Origin: Rhizobiaceae bacterium
GTDB taxonomy: Bacteria > Pseudomonadota > Alphaproteobacteria > Rhizobiales > Rhizobiaceae
DNA length: 64,000 bases
Reading direction: 5' to 3'
Assembly (NCBI GenBank): GCA_025458045.1
Contig: JALOTE010000001.1
Span: 1-64,000, forward strand
Notes under the pieces: generated by a model
Databases searched by the model: none
What the model was told of the DNA's origin: nothing
Seen by the model: the letters and a program-made list of their open reading frames with translations, nothing else
Made by a program: the position numbers and the translations under genes
Part shown: positions 1 to 8,503 of the stretch, in pieces
Layout: each line of letters begins with the position of its first letter
Numbering within the stretch: position 1 is the stretch's first letter

Positions 1-1455
1 CAGGCCGAATTGCGGGCAACCGGCCAGGTTGTGCGGTTTGACGGCTGGTTTGCCGCCTATGCCGATCTGCGCGAGAAAGACGACAAGGCGGACGGCGAGG
101 ATGACGAGGACGGCCGCCTGCCGGAACTGAAGACCGGAGAGGCCGTCGCGCGTGACATGATCACGCCTTCGCAGCATTTCACCGAGCCCCCCGCCCGCTA
201 TTCCGAAGCGTCGCTGATCAAGAAGCTGGAGGAACTCGGCATCGGCCGCCCGTCGACCTATGCTGCGACATTGCAGACCCTGACCGACCGCGACTACATC
301 CGCATCGAGCAGCGCCGCCTGTTTGCCAATTCGCGCGGGCGCATCGTCACCGCCTTCCTCGAGAACTTCTTTACCCGCTATGTGGAATTTGATTTCACGG
401 CCGGGCTTGAGGAGAAGCTGGACGCGATTTCAGCGGGCGAACTCGACTGGAAGTCGGTGCTGCGCGATTTCTGGCGCGATTTTTCCGCCCAGATCGACCA
501 GACCAAGGAACTGCGCATCACCAACGTGCTGGACGCGCTCGACGAAGCGTTGGGGCCGATGCTGTTTCCGGCGCGCGGCGATGGCGGCAATCCGCGCCAA
601 TGCCCCAAATGTGGCAGTGGACGGCTTGGCATCAAGCTCGGCAAATTCGGCTCATTCATCGGGTGCTCCAATTATCCGGAGTGCCAATACACCCGCCAAT
701 TCGGCGAGACGGGCGAAGGCGAGACGGACGCGGCGGGGGCGGATGGCATCCTCGGCAAGGACCCGCATACGGGCGAAGAAGTCAGCCTGAAAACCGGGCG
801 CTTCGGACCTTACGTCCAGCGCGGCGACGGCAAGGAGGCGAAGCGCTCTTCCCTTCCAAAGGGATGGAAGCCCGAAGACATCGACATCGAGAAGGCACTG
901 GCCTTGCTCTCACTGCCGCGCGACATCGGCCAGCATCCTGAAAGCGGCAGAATGATCTCGGCCGGGCTTGGGCGGTATGGCCCGTTCCTGCTGCATGACG
1001 GCGCTTACGCCAATCTGCCAACGATCGAAGACGTGTTTTCCATCGGCATCAATCGCGCCGTTTCGGTTCTGGCTGAAAAGAAGGAGCGCCCCGGCCGCGC
1101 TCGCGGATCGGCACCTGCCGCGCTCAAATCGCTAGGCGACCACCCGGAAGGCGGGCCGGTCACGGTGCGGGAAGGCCGCTACGGTGCCTATGTGAACCAT
1201 GGCGCGGTCAACGCCACGCTGCCCAAGGGCAAGGACCCGCAATCGGTGACGCTTGAGGAGGCGTTGGCGTTGATTGCCGAGCGGGCCGGCAAGATGCCCG
1301 CATCGAAAAAGCCGAAGGCGGCAGGAAAAACCGGTGCCTCGGCCAAATCCGCAACCAAGACCAAAGCTCCCGCCAAGACCGCTGCAAAAGCCAAGGCTCC
1401 GGCCAAGACCAAGACAGCGGCGAAGAGACCGGCCAAAAAGGACGCGTCAGCGTGA
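1..1455 (+). CDS. topA: DNA topoisomerase I, C-terminal part (5' end outside window)
   Basis: Relaxes negatively supercoiled DNA by transient single-strand cleavage. The frame is open from base 1, so the gene is cut by the window edge; the toprim domain and active-site tyrosine lie upstream and are not visible. What is seen: the type IA signature around KKLEELGIGRPSTYA, a four-cysteine zinc ribbon starting CPKC at fragment residue 201 and ending GCSNYPEC, and three Toprim_Crpt-like repeats built on GRFGPYV, GRYGPFL and GRYGAYV. The last roughly 50 residues are a Lys/Ala-rich low-complexity tail, a common alphaproteobacterial extension likely to bind DNA. The stop overlaps the GTG of rnr by 4 bases (GTGA), so the two are probably translationally coupled. 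Confidence 0.97.
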   Translation, partial: QAELRATGQVVRFDGWFAAYADLREKDDKADGEDDEDGRLPELKTGEAVARDMITPSQHFTEPPARYSEASLIKKLEELGIGRPSTYAATLQTLTDRDYIRIEQRRLFANSRGRIVTAFLENFFTRYVEFDFTAGLEEKLDAISAGELDWKSVLRDFWRDFSAQIDQTKELRITNVLDALDEALGPMLFPARGDGGNPRQCPKCGSGRLGIKLGKFGSFIGCSNYPECQYTRQFGETGEGETDAAGADGILGKDPHTGEEVSLKTGRFGPYVQRGDGKEAKRSSLPKGWKPEDIDIEKALALLSLPRDIGQHPESGRMISAGLGRYGPFLLHDGAYANLPTIEDVFSIGINRAVSVLAEKKERPGRARGSAPAALKSLGDHPEGGPVTVREGRYGAYVNHGAVNATLPKGKDPQSVTLEEALALIAERAGKMPASKKPKAAGKTGASAKSATKTKAPAKTAAKAKAPAKTKTAAKRPAKKDASA

Positions 1456-3713
1456 AAGGGCGGCGCAGCCCGGCCCGACCCGAGTTCACGCGGGACGCCG
1501 TGCTGGAGTATCTGGCGCGCAATCCGGGCCGCTCATCGAAGCGCGACATCGCGAAAGCCTTCCAATTGCACGGCGATGACCGCATCGCGCTGAAACTTCT
1601 GTTGCATGAATTGGAACAGGATGGCGCGCTGGAGCGTCAGGGCAAACGCCTTGTCCGCCATGACGCCCTGCCTCCGGTCGCGGTGCTCGACATCCGCGAA
1701 CGCGACGCCGATGGCGGGCTGATCGGTGTCCCGGTGACATGGAACGAAGCCGAAAAGGGCGAAGCCCCGAAGGTGCGCATCGGTGTCAGCCGCTTCGCCA
1801 AGGGGCCGCAGGCGGGCGTCGGCAACCGGGTCCTGGCCCGCATCTTCGCGCCCGCCCATGGCTCCGACCAGCACACCGCGCGCGTGATGAAGCTGATCGA
1901 CACACGCAAGGATGCGCTTCTCGCCGTGTTGCGCGTGCTGCCCGACGGCACGATGCGCGCCGAGCCGACCGAGCGCAAGCAATCGGAACATGCGATCGCG
2001 GCGGGCGATGAAGGCACCGCGAAATCCGGTGATCTGGTCGAGATCGTGCCGGTTGGGCAGGCGCGCTACGGCCTGCCGCGCGGTCGCGTGGTTGCAGTCA
2101 TCGGCGCGATCAAGTCGGAAAAGGCGGTCTCGATGATCGCCATCCATGCCCACGGCATCCCGCATGTGTTTCCTGCCGATGTGGAAGCTGAGGCGGCCGC
2201 GCTGCCGCCCTTGCCGCGCGCGCACCGAGAGGATTGGCGGGCGCTGCCGCTCATCACCATCGATCCGGCGGATGCCAAGGACCACGATGACGCCGTCTTT
2301 GCCGAGCCGGACACCGCTGCGGACAATCCGGGCGGCGTGATTGCCATCGTTGCCATTGCCGATGTCGCCGCCTATGTGCCGGCCGGTTCCGCGCTCGACC
2401 GCGAAGCGCAACTGCGCGGCAATTCCGTCTATTTCCCCGACCGTGTGGTGCCGATGCTGCCGGAGGCGATCTCGAACGATGCTTGCTCGCTGCGCGAAAA
2501 CGAGGACCGGTCGGCGCTCGCCGTGAAAATGCGCTTTGCCGCCGACGGCCGGAAAATCAGCCACTCCTTTCATCGCGTCCTGATGCGGTCGCATGCCAAG
2601 CTTGCCTATGAGGCGGCGCAAGCGGCAGTCGACGGCATGCCGGATGCCAGGACCGCGCCGATCCTCGACACGATCCTGAAGCCATTGTGGGAGGCTTATG
2701 CAATCCTCAAGCGCGGGCGCGATGCGCGCGAACCGCTGGATTTGGATTTGCCGGAGCGCAAGGTGGTGCTGGACGCCGAAGGCAAGGTGGAGCGCGTCGT
2801 GGTTCCGCCGCGCCTCGACGCGCACCGGCTGATCGAGGAATTCATGATCATGGCCAATGTCTGCGCCGCCGAAACGCTGGAGCGCAGGCATTACCCCCTC
2901 TCCTACCGCGTGCATGACGCGCCGCCGATGGCCAAGCAGGAAGTGCTGCGCGAGTTCCTGAAAACCATCGGCATTTCCATGGCGCAAGGCGCGGCACTGA
3001 CGCCGGCCAAGCTGAACGGCATCCTGCGGATGGTCGCCGGGACCGACAAGCAGGACATGGTCAACACGATCATGCTGCGCTCGCAAAGCCAGGCGGTCTA
3101 TGCGCCGGAAAACATCGGCCATTTCGGCCTGCATCTGCGCCGCTACGCCCATTTCACTTCTCCGATCCGCCGCTATTCGGACCTGATCGTGCATCGTGCG
3201 CTGGTCGCGGCGCTGGAACTCGGCGAAGGCGGCGTCGACACCCGCACCTTCACGGGCCTTGGCGAGATCTGCGAGCATATCTCGATGACGGAGCGGCGCG
3301 CGGCGGCAGCCGAGCGCGACACGGTGAGCCGCCTGATCGCCAACCACCTCGCCGACCGCACGGGAGCCGTGTTCAACGGCAAGGTGACGGGCGTGACCTC
3401 GTCGGGCCTGTTTGTGATGCTGGATGAGTATGGCGCGGATGGCTTCGTGCCGATCGGCAAGGTCGGCGCGGAGTATTTCCACTTCGATGAGGGTGCGCAG
3501 GCCTTGATCGGGGCCAACAGCGGCGGCGGCTTCCGCCTCGCCGATCCTGTGGAGGTTCGGCTGATTGACGCGCAGCCGCTTGCCGGTTCATTGACGTTCG
3601 AGATGGTGTCGAAACCGGTCAAGCTCAATCTGCCGGCCGTGTCGCGCCACAAGGCGCGGGCCGCCGTCAAGCGACCCCTGCGGCCCATGGGCGGTGGCAA
3701 ACGGAGGCGGTGA
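1452..3713 (+). CDS. rnr: Ribonuclease R
   Basis: Processive 3'-5' exoribonuclease that degrades structured RNA. The 753-residue protein has the usual family size. Visible parts are an N-terminal winged-helix-like segment, the RNB catalytic core with its acidic signature DPADAKDHDDAVF near residues 271-283 (metal-binding aspartates), the second RNB motif HFTSPIRRYSDLIVHRAL near residue 565, and a C-terminal S1 RNA-binding domain at about residues 640-725, followed by a short basic tail. It starts with GTG inside the topA stop and its own stop overlaps the start of the DUF983 gene, so it is the second gene of a five-gene overlapping string. Identification is secure. Confidence 0.97.
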   Translation: MKGRRSPARPEFTRDAVLEYLARNPGRSSKRDIAKAFQLHGDDRIALKLLLHELEQDGALERQGKRLVRHDALPPVAVLDIRERDADGGLIGVPVTWNEAEKGEAPKVRIGVSRFAKGPQAGVGNRVLARIFAPAHGSDQHTARVMKLIDTRKDALLAVLRVLPDGTMRAEPTERKQSEHAIAAGDEGTAKSGDLVEIVPVGQARYGLPRGRVVAVIGAIKSEKAVSMIAIHAHGIPHVFPADVEAEAAALPPLPRAHREDWRALPLITIDPADAKDHDDAVFAEPDTAADNPGGVIAIVAIADVAAYVPAGSALDREAQLRGNSVYFPDRVVPMLPEAISNDACSLRENEDRSALAVKMRFAADGRKISHSFHRVLMRSHAKLAYEAAQAAVDGMPDARTAPILDTILKPLWEAYAILKRGRDAREPLDLDLPERKVVLDAEGKVERVVVPPRLDAHRLIEEFMIMANVCAAETLERRHYPLSYRVHDAPPMAKQEVLREFLKTIGISMAQGAALTPAKLNGILRMVAGTDKQDMVNTIMLRSQSQAVYAPENIGHFGLHLRRYAHFTSPIRRYSDLIVHRALVAALELGEGGVDTRTFTGLGEICEHISMTERRAAAAERDTVSRLIANHLADRTGAVFNGKVTGVTSSGLFVMLDEYGADGFVPIGKVGAEYFHFDEGAQALIGANSGGGFRLADPVEVRLIDAQPLAGSLTFEMVSKPVKLNLPAVSRHKARAAVKRPLRPMGGGKRRR

Positions 3714-4132
3714 TGCAGAGCTATGGCGAGACGGCACAACTGGACGCTCCGCGTCCTGTCTTGCGTTCAATGCTGCGCGGGTTGGCCTGCCGTTGCCCCC
3801 ATTGCGGCAAGGGACGGCTGTTCGCACGCTTTGCCGCGTCGGCTGACACTTGCGCTGTCTGCGGCGAGGAACTGCACCACCATCGTGCCGACGACATGCC
3901 GGCCTATCTCGTGATCTTTGTCGCGGGGCATCTGATCGTCGGTGCCTATCTCGGCGTCGAGATGCTCGTCGAATGGACGGCGTTCCAGCACATGGCGTTA
4001 TGGTTGCCGCTGACGGCCATTGTCTGCATTGGTTTGCTTCAACCTCTGAAGGGCGCTGTCATCGGCCTGCAATGGGCGTTGCGCATGCATGGGTTTGGTG
4101 CGGGGGAACCCGATCACGGACACGACAGGTGA
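3713..4132 (+). CDS. DUF983 zinc-ribbon membrane protein
   Basis: Small inner-membrane protein of the DUF983 family, function unknown. The N-terminal half carries two CxxC pairs (CPHCGKGRLF and CAVCGEEL), expected to form a zinc ribbon, followed by HHHRADDMPAY, typical of the family. Two hydrophobic stretches, about residues 62-80 and 90-112, are predicted transmembrane helices. The ATG at 3713 overlaps the rnr stop by one base; an in-frame GTG one codon earlier (3710) would give a 4-base overlap. The stop is in turn overlapped by the NUDIX start. Its place behind RNase R is likely operonic; no direct role can be read from sequence. Confidence 0.88.
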   Translation: MQSYGETAQLDAPRPVLRSMLRGLACRCPHCGKGRLFARFAASADTCAVCGEELHHHRADDMPAYLVIFVAGHLIVGAYLGVEMLVEWTAFQHMALWLPLTAIVCIGLLQPLKGAVIGLQWALRMHGFGAGEPDHGHDR

Positions 4133-4863
4133 TTGTCGGCTTGAAACGCGACGCGCTCGATGCGCTGGAAAACAGCACGCTTGCCGTGATGCCAAGGCGC
4201 CTGCGCCCGCGCCACGCCGCTTCGCTCATCCTGATTGACCGAAGCGGCAAGGAACCGAGGCTTCTTCTTGGCCAAAGGCGCGCTGACCTCGCCTTCATGC
4301 CCAGCCAGTTCGTGTTTCCGGGCGGTCGAACCGATCCGGGCGACGCGCAGTTTGCGCTTCTCGAAGGCTTGCCCGCCCATGACGCCCGATGCCTCGCGGC
4401 GGGAATGGGCGCCGCCGCCTCAACGCGGCGCGCGGGTGCGCTTGTCGCAACCGCCTTGCGTGAATGCTACGAGGAGACTGGGCTGATGCTCGGTGCGGCC
4501 GGCGGCGGCAAGGCAACGCTCTACGGCAATGAGACGATCGTGCCCGATGCGCGCGGCCTGCGCTATGTCGCGCGCGCCATCACGCCACCCGGCCGCATCC
4601 GCCGGTTTGACACGCGCTTTTTTGCGGCTTTCCGGGACCGTGTCGGGGCAGAACGGCCCGGCGGCCCGCCGGATCAAGAGTTCACACGGCTTGTCTGGGC
4701 GACCCCGGAAGAAACGCAAGGGCTGGACTGCCCGGCAATCACGCGGACGATCATTCAGGCGGTGATGCAGCGCCTCATGGACGACCCAGAACTGACGTGC
4801 GATCTGCCCGTGCCGGAATATCGGATGCGTCACGGCCGTTTCGTCTGCGAGATGAGGTCATGA
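4129..4863 (+). CDS. NUDIX hydrolase with split NUDIX box
   Basis: Predicted pyrophosphohydrolase of nucleoside-diphosphate-linked compounds; substrate unknown. The start chosen is the GTG at 4129, which overlaps the DUF983 stop as GTGA and gives 244 residues; sequence farther upstream in this frame is only antiframe of DUF983. The NUDIX box is divided: the glycine part FPGGRTDPGDA is followed by about 40 extra residues before the helix ALRECYEETGL, which keeps the REx2EE metal-binding residues. This insertion resembles NUDT19-type proteins. The stop overlaps the MFS start as ATGA. Confidence 0.85.
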   Translation: MIVGLKRDALDALENSTLAVMPRRLRPRHAASLILIDRSGKEPRLLLGQRRADLAFMPSQFVFPGGRTDPGDAQFALLEGLPAHDARCLAAGMGAAASTRRAGALVATALRECYEETGLMLGAAGGGKATLYGNETIVPDARGLRYVARAITPPGRIRRFDTRFFAAFRDRVGAERPGGPPDQEFTRLVWATPEETQGLDCPAITRTIIQAVMQRLMDDPELTCDLPVPEYRMRHGRFVCEMRS

Positions 4864-6029
4864 CCGCCTTGCCGACGCACGCCCCGCCGGACCGGATCAA
4901 CTGGCGCGCCGCTTCGGCTGCGATCGGCGCGATCTCGGTCATCGGGATCGCCATCGGTCTGGGTGTGCCCCTGTTGTCGATCGTCCTGGAAAAGCAGGGA
5001 TGGTCGGCCTCCGTCATCGGTGCGAATACGGCTGTCGCGGGGGTGGCGGCGTTGATCGCCGCCCCGCTCGGTCCGCGTATCGCCCATCGTTTCGGCCTTG
5101 CGCCATCCATGGCATTGATGATCGCCGTCTCGGCTATGTCCTTTGTCGGTTTCCATTTCCTGCCATCCATCGCGGCATGGTTCGCGCTTCGGTTCACGCT
5201 GCATTTCGCGCTGACGGTCCTGTTCATCCTGTCGGAATTCTGGATCTCGACGGCGGCCCCGCCTGCCAAACGCGGTTTGATCCTCGGCATCTACGCGACA
5301 GTGCTTTCCGTCGGCTTTGCCGCAGGGCCGTTGATTTTCTCATGGACGGGCAGCGATGGCGGGCTGCCGTTCTATGTCGGGGCCGGCGTTGCGTGTCTCG
5401 CGCTCATTCCACTCGTCTTTGCCTGGCGGGATTCAGTCCAGGTCGAGTCCGGCGATGTCGGCGGCTTTCTGCCCTATGTCTGGCTGGTGCCGACGGCCAC
5501 CGCCGCCGTCTTGGTATTCGGCGCGGTTGAAACCGGAGGCTTCGCCCTGTTTCCGGTCTATGGCAACCGGATTGGCATGCCGGAGGCCGATGCCGCCCTG
5601 CTGCTCACCGCCATCGGGCTCGGCAATGTGATGCTGCAAATCCCGTTGGGCGTGATCAGCGACCATGTTGGCGACAGGCGGCGCGTCCTGCTGGCCTGCG
5701 CGTTGATCGGCCTGTGCGGCAGCCTTGCCCTGCCATTCGTGATCGCCAACTGGTGGTTGACGGCGGCAATCCTGTTTTTCTGGGGCGGTGTCGTGGCCGG
5801 ACTCTACACGGTCGGCCTCGCGCATCTGACGACGCGGACGCCGCCCGCAGCGCTTGCGCAGGCCAATGCCGCCTTCGTGTTTTGCTATGCCCTCGGGATG
5901 TTGCTCGGCCCGCAAAGCATGGGCGCGATGATGGATGCCGTCGGTGACAATGGCTTTGCGTGGACATTGGCCGCGTTTTTCGGGGCGTACCTGCTTCTGG
6001 CGGTCGGTCGCCTTGTCATCCGCCATTGA
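4860..6029 (+). CDS. MFS transporter
   Basis: Major facilitator superfamily permease of the inner membrane, 389 residues, about 12 predicted helices; substrate not identifiable. The ATG at 4860 overlaps the NUDIX stop (ATGA) and gives the hydrophobic first helix soon after a short polar N-terminus (TALPTHAPPDRINWR). The loop between helices 2 and 3 reads LGPRIAHRFG, in the position of the family A motif. A related loop in the second half reads GVISDHVGDRRRVL, a good match to the MFS motif. It is the last gene of the topA-rnr-DUF983-NUDIX string; rpmG follows after a 117-base gap with its own promoter. Confidence 0.9.
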   Translation: MTALPTHAPPDRINWRAASAAIGAISVIGIAIGLGVPLLSIVLEKQGWSASVIGANTAVAGVAALIAAPLGPRIAHRFGLAPSMALMIAVSAMSFVGFHFLPSIAAWFALRFTLHFALTVLFILSEFWISTAAPPAKRGLILGIYATVLSVGFAAGPLIFSWTGSDGGLPFYVGAGVACLALIPLVFAWRDSVQVESGDVGGFLPYVWLVPTATAAVLVFGAVETGGFALFPVYGNRIGMPEADAALLLTAIGLGNVMLQIPLGVISDHVGDRRRVLLACALIGLCGSLALPFVIANWWLTAAILFFWGGVVAGLYTVGLAHLTTRTPPAALAQANAAFVFCYALGMLLGPQSMGAMMDAVGDNGFAWTLAAFFGAYLLLAVGRLVIRH

Positions 6030-6052
6030 GGCGCGGCTGCGCCAAACCGCAC

Positions 6053-6080
6053 TTGACTTCCATGGGTTTCACGGTAGACG
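6053..6080 (+). promoter_or_regulatory. Predicted promoter of rpmG
   Basis: A TTGACT -35 element (6053-6058) and TAGACG -10 element (6075-6080) are separated by 16 bases, a good fit to the vegetative alphaproteobacterial pattern. The start would fall near 6087, leaving a leader of about 60 bases before the rpmG ATG. Confidence 0.45.
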
Positions 6081-6083
6081 GGC

Positions 6084-6121
6084 CCAGCATCTGTGCTGGC
6101 GCGCGAACAGAACGGCGCGCC
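6084..6121 (+). promoter_or_regulatory. Two adjacent hairpins in the rpmG leader
   Basis: The leader contains a perfect 6-bp stem CCAGCA/TGCTGG (6084-6099) and a 7-bp stem GGCGCGC/GCGCGCC (6098-6121). The two share G6098 and G6099, so they compete at their junction. Such structure just upstream of a ribosomal protein gene could serve autoregulation; this is inference only. Confidence 0.35.
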
Positions 6122-6146
6122 ATATTCATTTCAAAGGTGAAGACTC

Positions 6147-6314
6147 ATGGCCAAGGCCGTCACAATCAAGATCAAACTGCTGTCAACGGCTGACACCGGC
6201 TATTTCTATGTCACCAAAAAGAACAGCCGCACCATGACCGAGAAGATGACCGTGCGCAAATATGACCCGGTCGCGCGCAAGCACGTGGACTTCAAGGAAG
6301 CCAAGATCAAATAA
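6147..6314 (+). CDS. rpmG: 50S ribosomal protein L33
   Basis: Component of the large ribosomal subunit, 55 residues ([14 protein letters not shown] at the N-terminus). The core [19 protein letters not shown] is the L33 signature. It has no cysteines, so it is the zinc-independent (C-minus) form. It is preceded by a purine-rich AAAGGTGA ribosome binding site and followed by a strong terminator, so it is probably a single-gene transcript. In other Hyphomicrobiales rpmG also lies next to divK and pleD, as here. Confidence 0.97.
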   Translation: MAKAVTIKIKLLSTADTGYFYVTKKNSRTMTEKMTVRKYDPVARKHVDFKEAKIK

Positions 6315-6346
6315 CTGCCGTCGCACTGCACGCAACGCGCATGCTG

Positions 6347-6368
6347 AGCCGCCTTCGGGCGGCTTTTT
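6347..6368 (+). terminator. Rho-independent terminator after rpmG
   Basis: A 7-bp perfect stem AGCCGCC/GGCGGCT with a TTCG tetraloop is followed by five T. It acts on the + strand only, since no T-run follows on the other strand. Confidence 0.9.
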
Positions 6369-6390
6369 CGTGCCTTGCCGACACGCCGGA

Positions 6391-7692
6391 TCAGGCGGCT
6401 GCCGTCATGCTGCGGCCATGGGCCGCTGACGGGCCGTTGCGGATCGCTTCATCCAAGGCCGCATTCGCCAGCGGGAGCAAACCTGACGCGTCCTCGGCGT
6501 GTCCGGCGGCGACGCCGACCGAACAGGTGAGCCCTTGACGTCGCTCCGGCCCGAATCGCAGGCGTTCGAGGGCGATGTCCTGGCAAAGCCTCTCGGCAGC
6601 GCGTTGCGCGCCTTGCGCATCCGTTCCCGGCATCAGGATCGCAAATCGCGTGGCATCAAGCCGTGCGGCCAGATCGAGGCCGCGCAAGCCGCGCAGGATG
6701 ACTGCCGCGAGGTCCTTCCATGCAGAATCAGGCAGCGTTTGCCCGGCTGCAACCGGATCGGGCCCGATCAGCATCAACGATGTGGGCTTGCCCCTCGAAG
6801 CCGACCGCCCCGCCAAGACTGTGATGGCGCGGGCGAGCGTTTCGCCATCGGCCAAGCCCGTCACCGGATCATACTTCACAGAAGCCGCGGCGGCCGATTT
6901 CGCCGCATCGCGCGCAAGCCGTTGCAGCGCGGCCGACAGGTCCTTGCGTTCGCACGCTGACAGGACATGCAACGCGACTGCCGCGGCCGGCATGTCCGGT
7001 GTCAGAACATCGGCCGCCCCTTCGGCCATCAGCGCCATGGCGTCGTCGCCAGCCGCGAGGAAAGGTATGAGCCGAAGGGCCGAGACCCGTCGTGCTTGTG
7101 CCAGAACCATCGCGCAAAAACCGCGGTTGTTCGCATCGAGGATCACAGCATCCGGCTTGGCCGCCGCAAGCGCGATCAGCACCGATGCGTCATCGGCAAC
7201 AGACAGGATCGTATGCTCACCCAACGCTGACAGATTGGCGCAGGCACCGCCAACACGCGCAACCCTCCGCTTGCGCGGGCTACGCATCGCTGTTCCGCCC
7301 TGCGCCTGCACCTCATGGCGCAGCATCGAGGCGCGCGTTGCGGCGCGCGAGGCACAGATCAAGGCATCGGTTGAGAACGGCAGGCCGAGCGCGGCATGGG
7401 CACCCGAACGAGCCGCATGTTCAAAATCTCCGGCAACGGCGCAAACGGCTATCAAGGGCTGGAGGCCGGCTTCGGGCCGGGCAGCGGTCAACGTCGCGCA
7501 AAGCGCCTCCATGTCCGCGGCGTCGACGATGAGCGCATCGGCCTGCGCGGCTTGAGCAAGCTGGGCCGCAGAACCCGTCGTGAGCGCGCCGAGATGCAGG
7601 GGCTCCAGTGTCAATCCGGCCTTGCGCGCGCAGGCCTGCAACGCGTCGCGCCGCTTGGCGTCGGTCCAGACATGGCAGATATCATGCGTCAT
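6391..7692 (-). CDS. PleD paralogue with degenerate GGDEF domain (PopA-like)
   Basis: 433 residues with the REC-REC-GGDEF layout of PleD, located 12 bases behind divK as pleD usually is. The GGDEF domain is recognisable (YDPVTGL near 270; LTCSVGVAAG near the end), but the active-site loop GG(D/E)EF is DATRF at 346-350 (6643-6657), so cyclase activity is not expected. The upstream inhibitory-site motif RxxD is intact as RGLD at 337-340 (6673-6684). Caulobacter PopA, a PleD paralogue, shows this same combination and acts as a c-di-GMP receptor in CtrA degradation. Both receiver domains are divergent; each keeps one Asp at the phospho-acceptor place (LIVDAAD, VILDANN), but the N-terminal acidic pair of the first is missing. 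Role as a non-catalytic c-di-GMP effector is inferred. Confidence 0.75.
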   Translation of the reverse strand: MTHDICHVWTDAKRRDALQACARKAGLTLEPLHLGALTTGSAAQLAQAAQADALIVDAADMEALCATLTAARPEAGLQPLIAVCAVAGDFEHAARSGAHAALGLPFSTDALICASRAATRASMLRHEVQAQGGTAMRSPRKRRVARVGGACANLSALGEHTILSVADDASVLIALAAAKPDAVILDANNRGFCAMVLAQARRVSALRLIPFLAAGDDAMALMAEGAADVLTPDMPAAAVALHVLSACERKDLSAALQRLARDAAKSAAAASVKYDPVTGLADGETLARAITVLAGRSASRGKPTSLMLIGPDPVAAGQTLPDSAWKDLAAVILRGLRGLDLAARLDATRFAILMPGTDAQGAQRAAERLCQDIALERLRFGPERRQGLTCSVGVAAGHAEDASGLLPLANAALDEAIRNGPSAAHGRSMTAAA

Positions 7693-7704
7693 CGCTGTGG
7701 TGCC

Positions 7705-8076
7705 TCACGCGTCGCCGAGGAATTCCTTGATGGTCTGGATGAAGGGGCCAACCGAAATGGGCTTGGAGATGTAGCCTTCGCAACCACCCTTGCGGATGCG
7801 CTCTTCGTCACCCTTCATGGCGAAGGCCGTCACCGCGACAACAGGAATCATCCTCAATTCATCATCCTGTTTCAGCCATTGCGTGACCTCGAGGCCGGAA
7901 ATGCCGGGAAGTTGGATGTCCATCAAGATAAGATCCGGCCTGTGCTTGCGCGCCAGATCGAGTGCATCGAACCCGTTCGCCGTCGGCACGGCAACATAGC
8001 CGCTCGCCTCGATCAGATCGCGGAACAGCTTCATGTTGAGTTCGTTGTCCTCGACGATGAGGATTGTTTTTGGCAT
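7705..8076 (-). CDS. divK: Single-domain response regulator DivK
   Basis: Cell-cycle response regulator that controls the DivJ/PleC kinases and, through DivL-CckA, CtrA activity. The 123 residues form one receiver domain with the acidic pair in [13 protein letters not shown], the phospho-acceptor Asp in [13 protein letters not shown] (residue 53), a conserved Thr in [14 protein letters not shown] and the conserved Lys in GYISKPIS. No output domain is present. It is the first gene of a divK-pleD-like pair; the ATG follows a short divergent intergenic region shared with the DUF3572 gene. Confidence 0.93.
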   Translation of the reverse strand: MPKTILIVEDNELNMKLFRDLIEASGYVAVPTANGFDALDLARKHRPDLILMDIQLPGISGLEVTQWLKQDDELRMIPVVAVTAFAMKGDEERIRKGGCEGYISKPISVGPFIQTIKEFLGDA

Positions 8077-8135
8077 GTCGAATTCGCGATCGCGTCCGTC
8101 CTGATTCCCTGCACAAACGTAACGCCAACTGATTG

Positions 8136-8492
8136 ATGAAAGAAGAATCGCGTGCCGCTGCCGAAAGCCCGCCCCTGATGCGCCACCGCCCCATGATGAC
8201 GGCGGACGATGCCGAAATGCTGGCGGTGCAGGCGCTGGCCTTCATCGCAAGCGATGCAGACCAGTTGACCCGGTTTGCAAGTCTGACCGGCCTCGATGCC
8301 GGTGACATCCAGACGTCTGCCCGTCAGCCCGGGTTTCTGGCCGGCGTGCTCGCCCATCTCCTGCAAGACGAAGAGGCGCTTCTGGCATTCGCCGCGGCTG
8401 CGCGGATCAAGCCTGTAACCGTGCCGCTCGCCTTCCGGGTCATCCCCGGAGGCGACCCGATGCTTGAAATCAACATGGACGCATTTCGCTGA
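8136..8492 (+). CDS. DUF3572 family protein
   Basis: Small protein of unknown function, common in Hyphomicrobiales next to divK. The 118 residues contain the family core [19 protein letters not shown] and end in [13 protein letters not shown]. No membrane segment or signal peptide is seen; it is acidic and mostly helical. The ATG at 8136 is chosen over a TTG one codon earlier; a start at the ATG at 8178 would remove a poorly conserved N-terminus and cannot be excluded. The HAD gene follows 11 bases later, so the two form an operon divergent from divK. Confidence 0.8.
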   Translation: MKEESRAAAESPPLMRHRPMMTADDAEMLAVQALAFIASDADQLTRFASLTGLDAGDIQTSARQPGFLAGVLAHLLQDEEALLAFAAAARIKPVTVPLAFRVIPGGDPMLEINMDAFR

Positions 8493-8503
8493 AGGGGTCT
8501 GCG

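Noticed and set aside
1533-3482. 649-codon open frame antisense to rnr
   Set aside because: Shadow of a G+C-rich gene; composition is Arg/His-rich, no domain is visible, and rnr on the other strand is certain.
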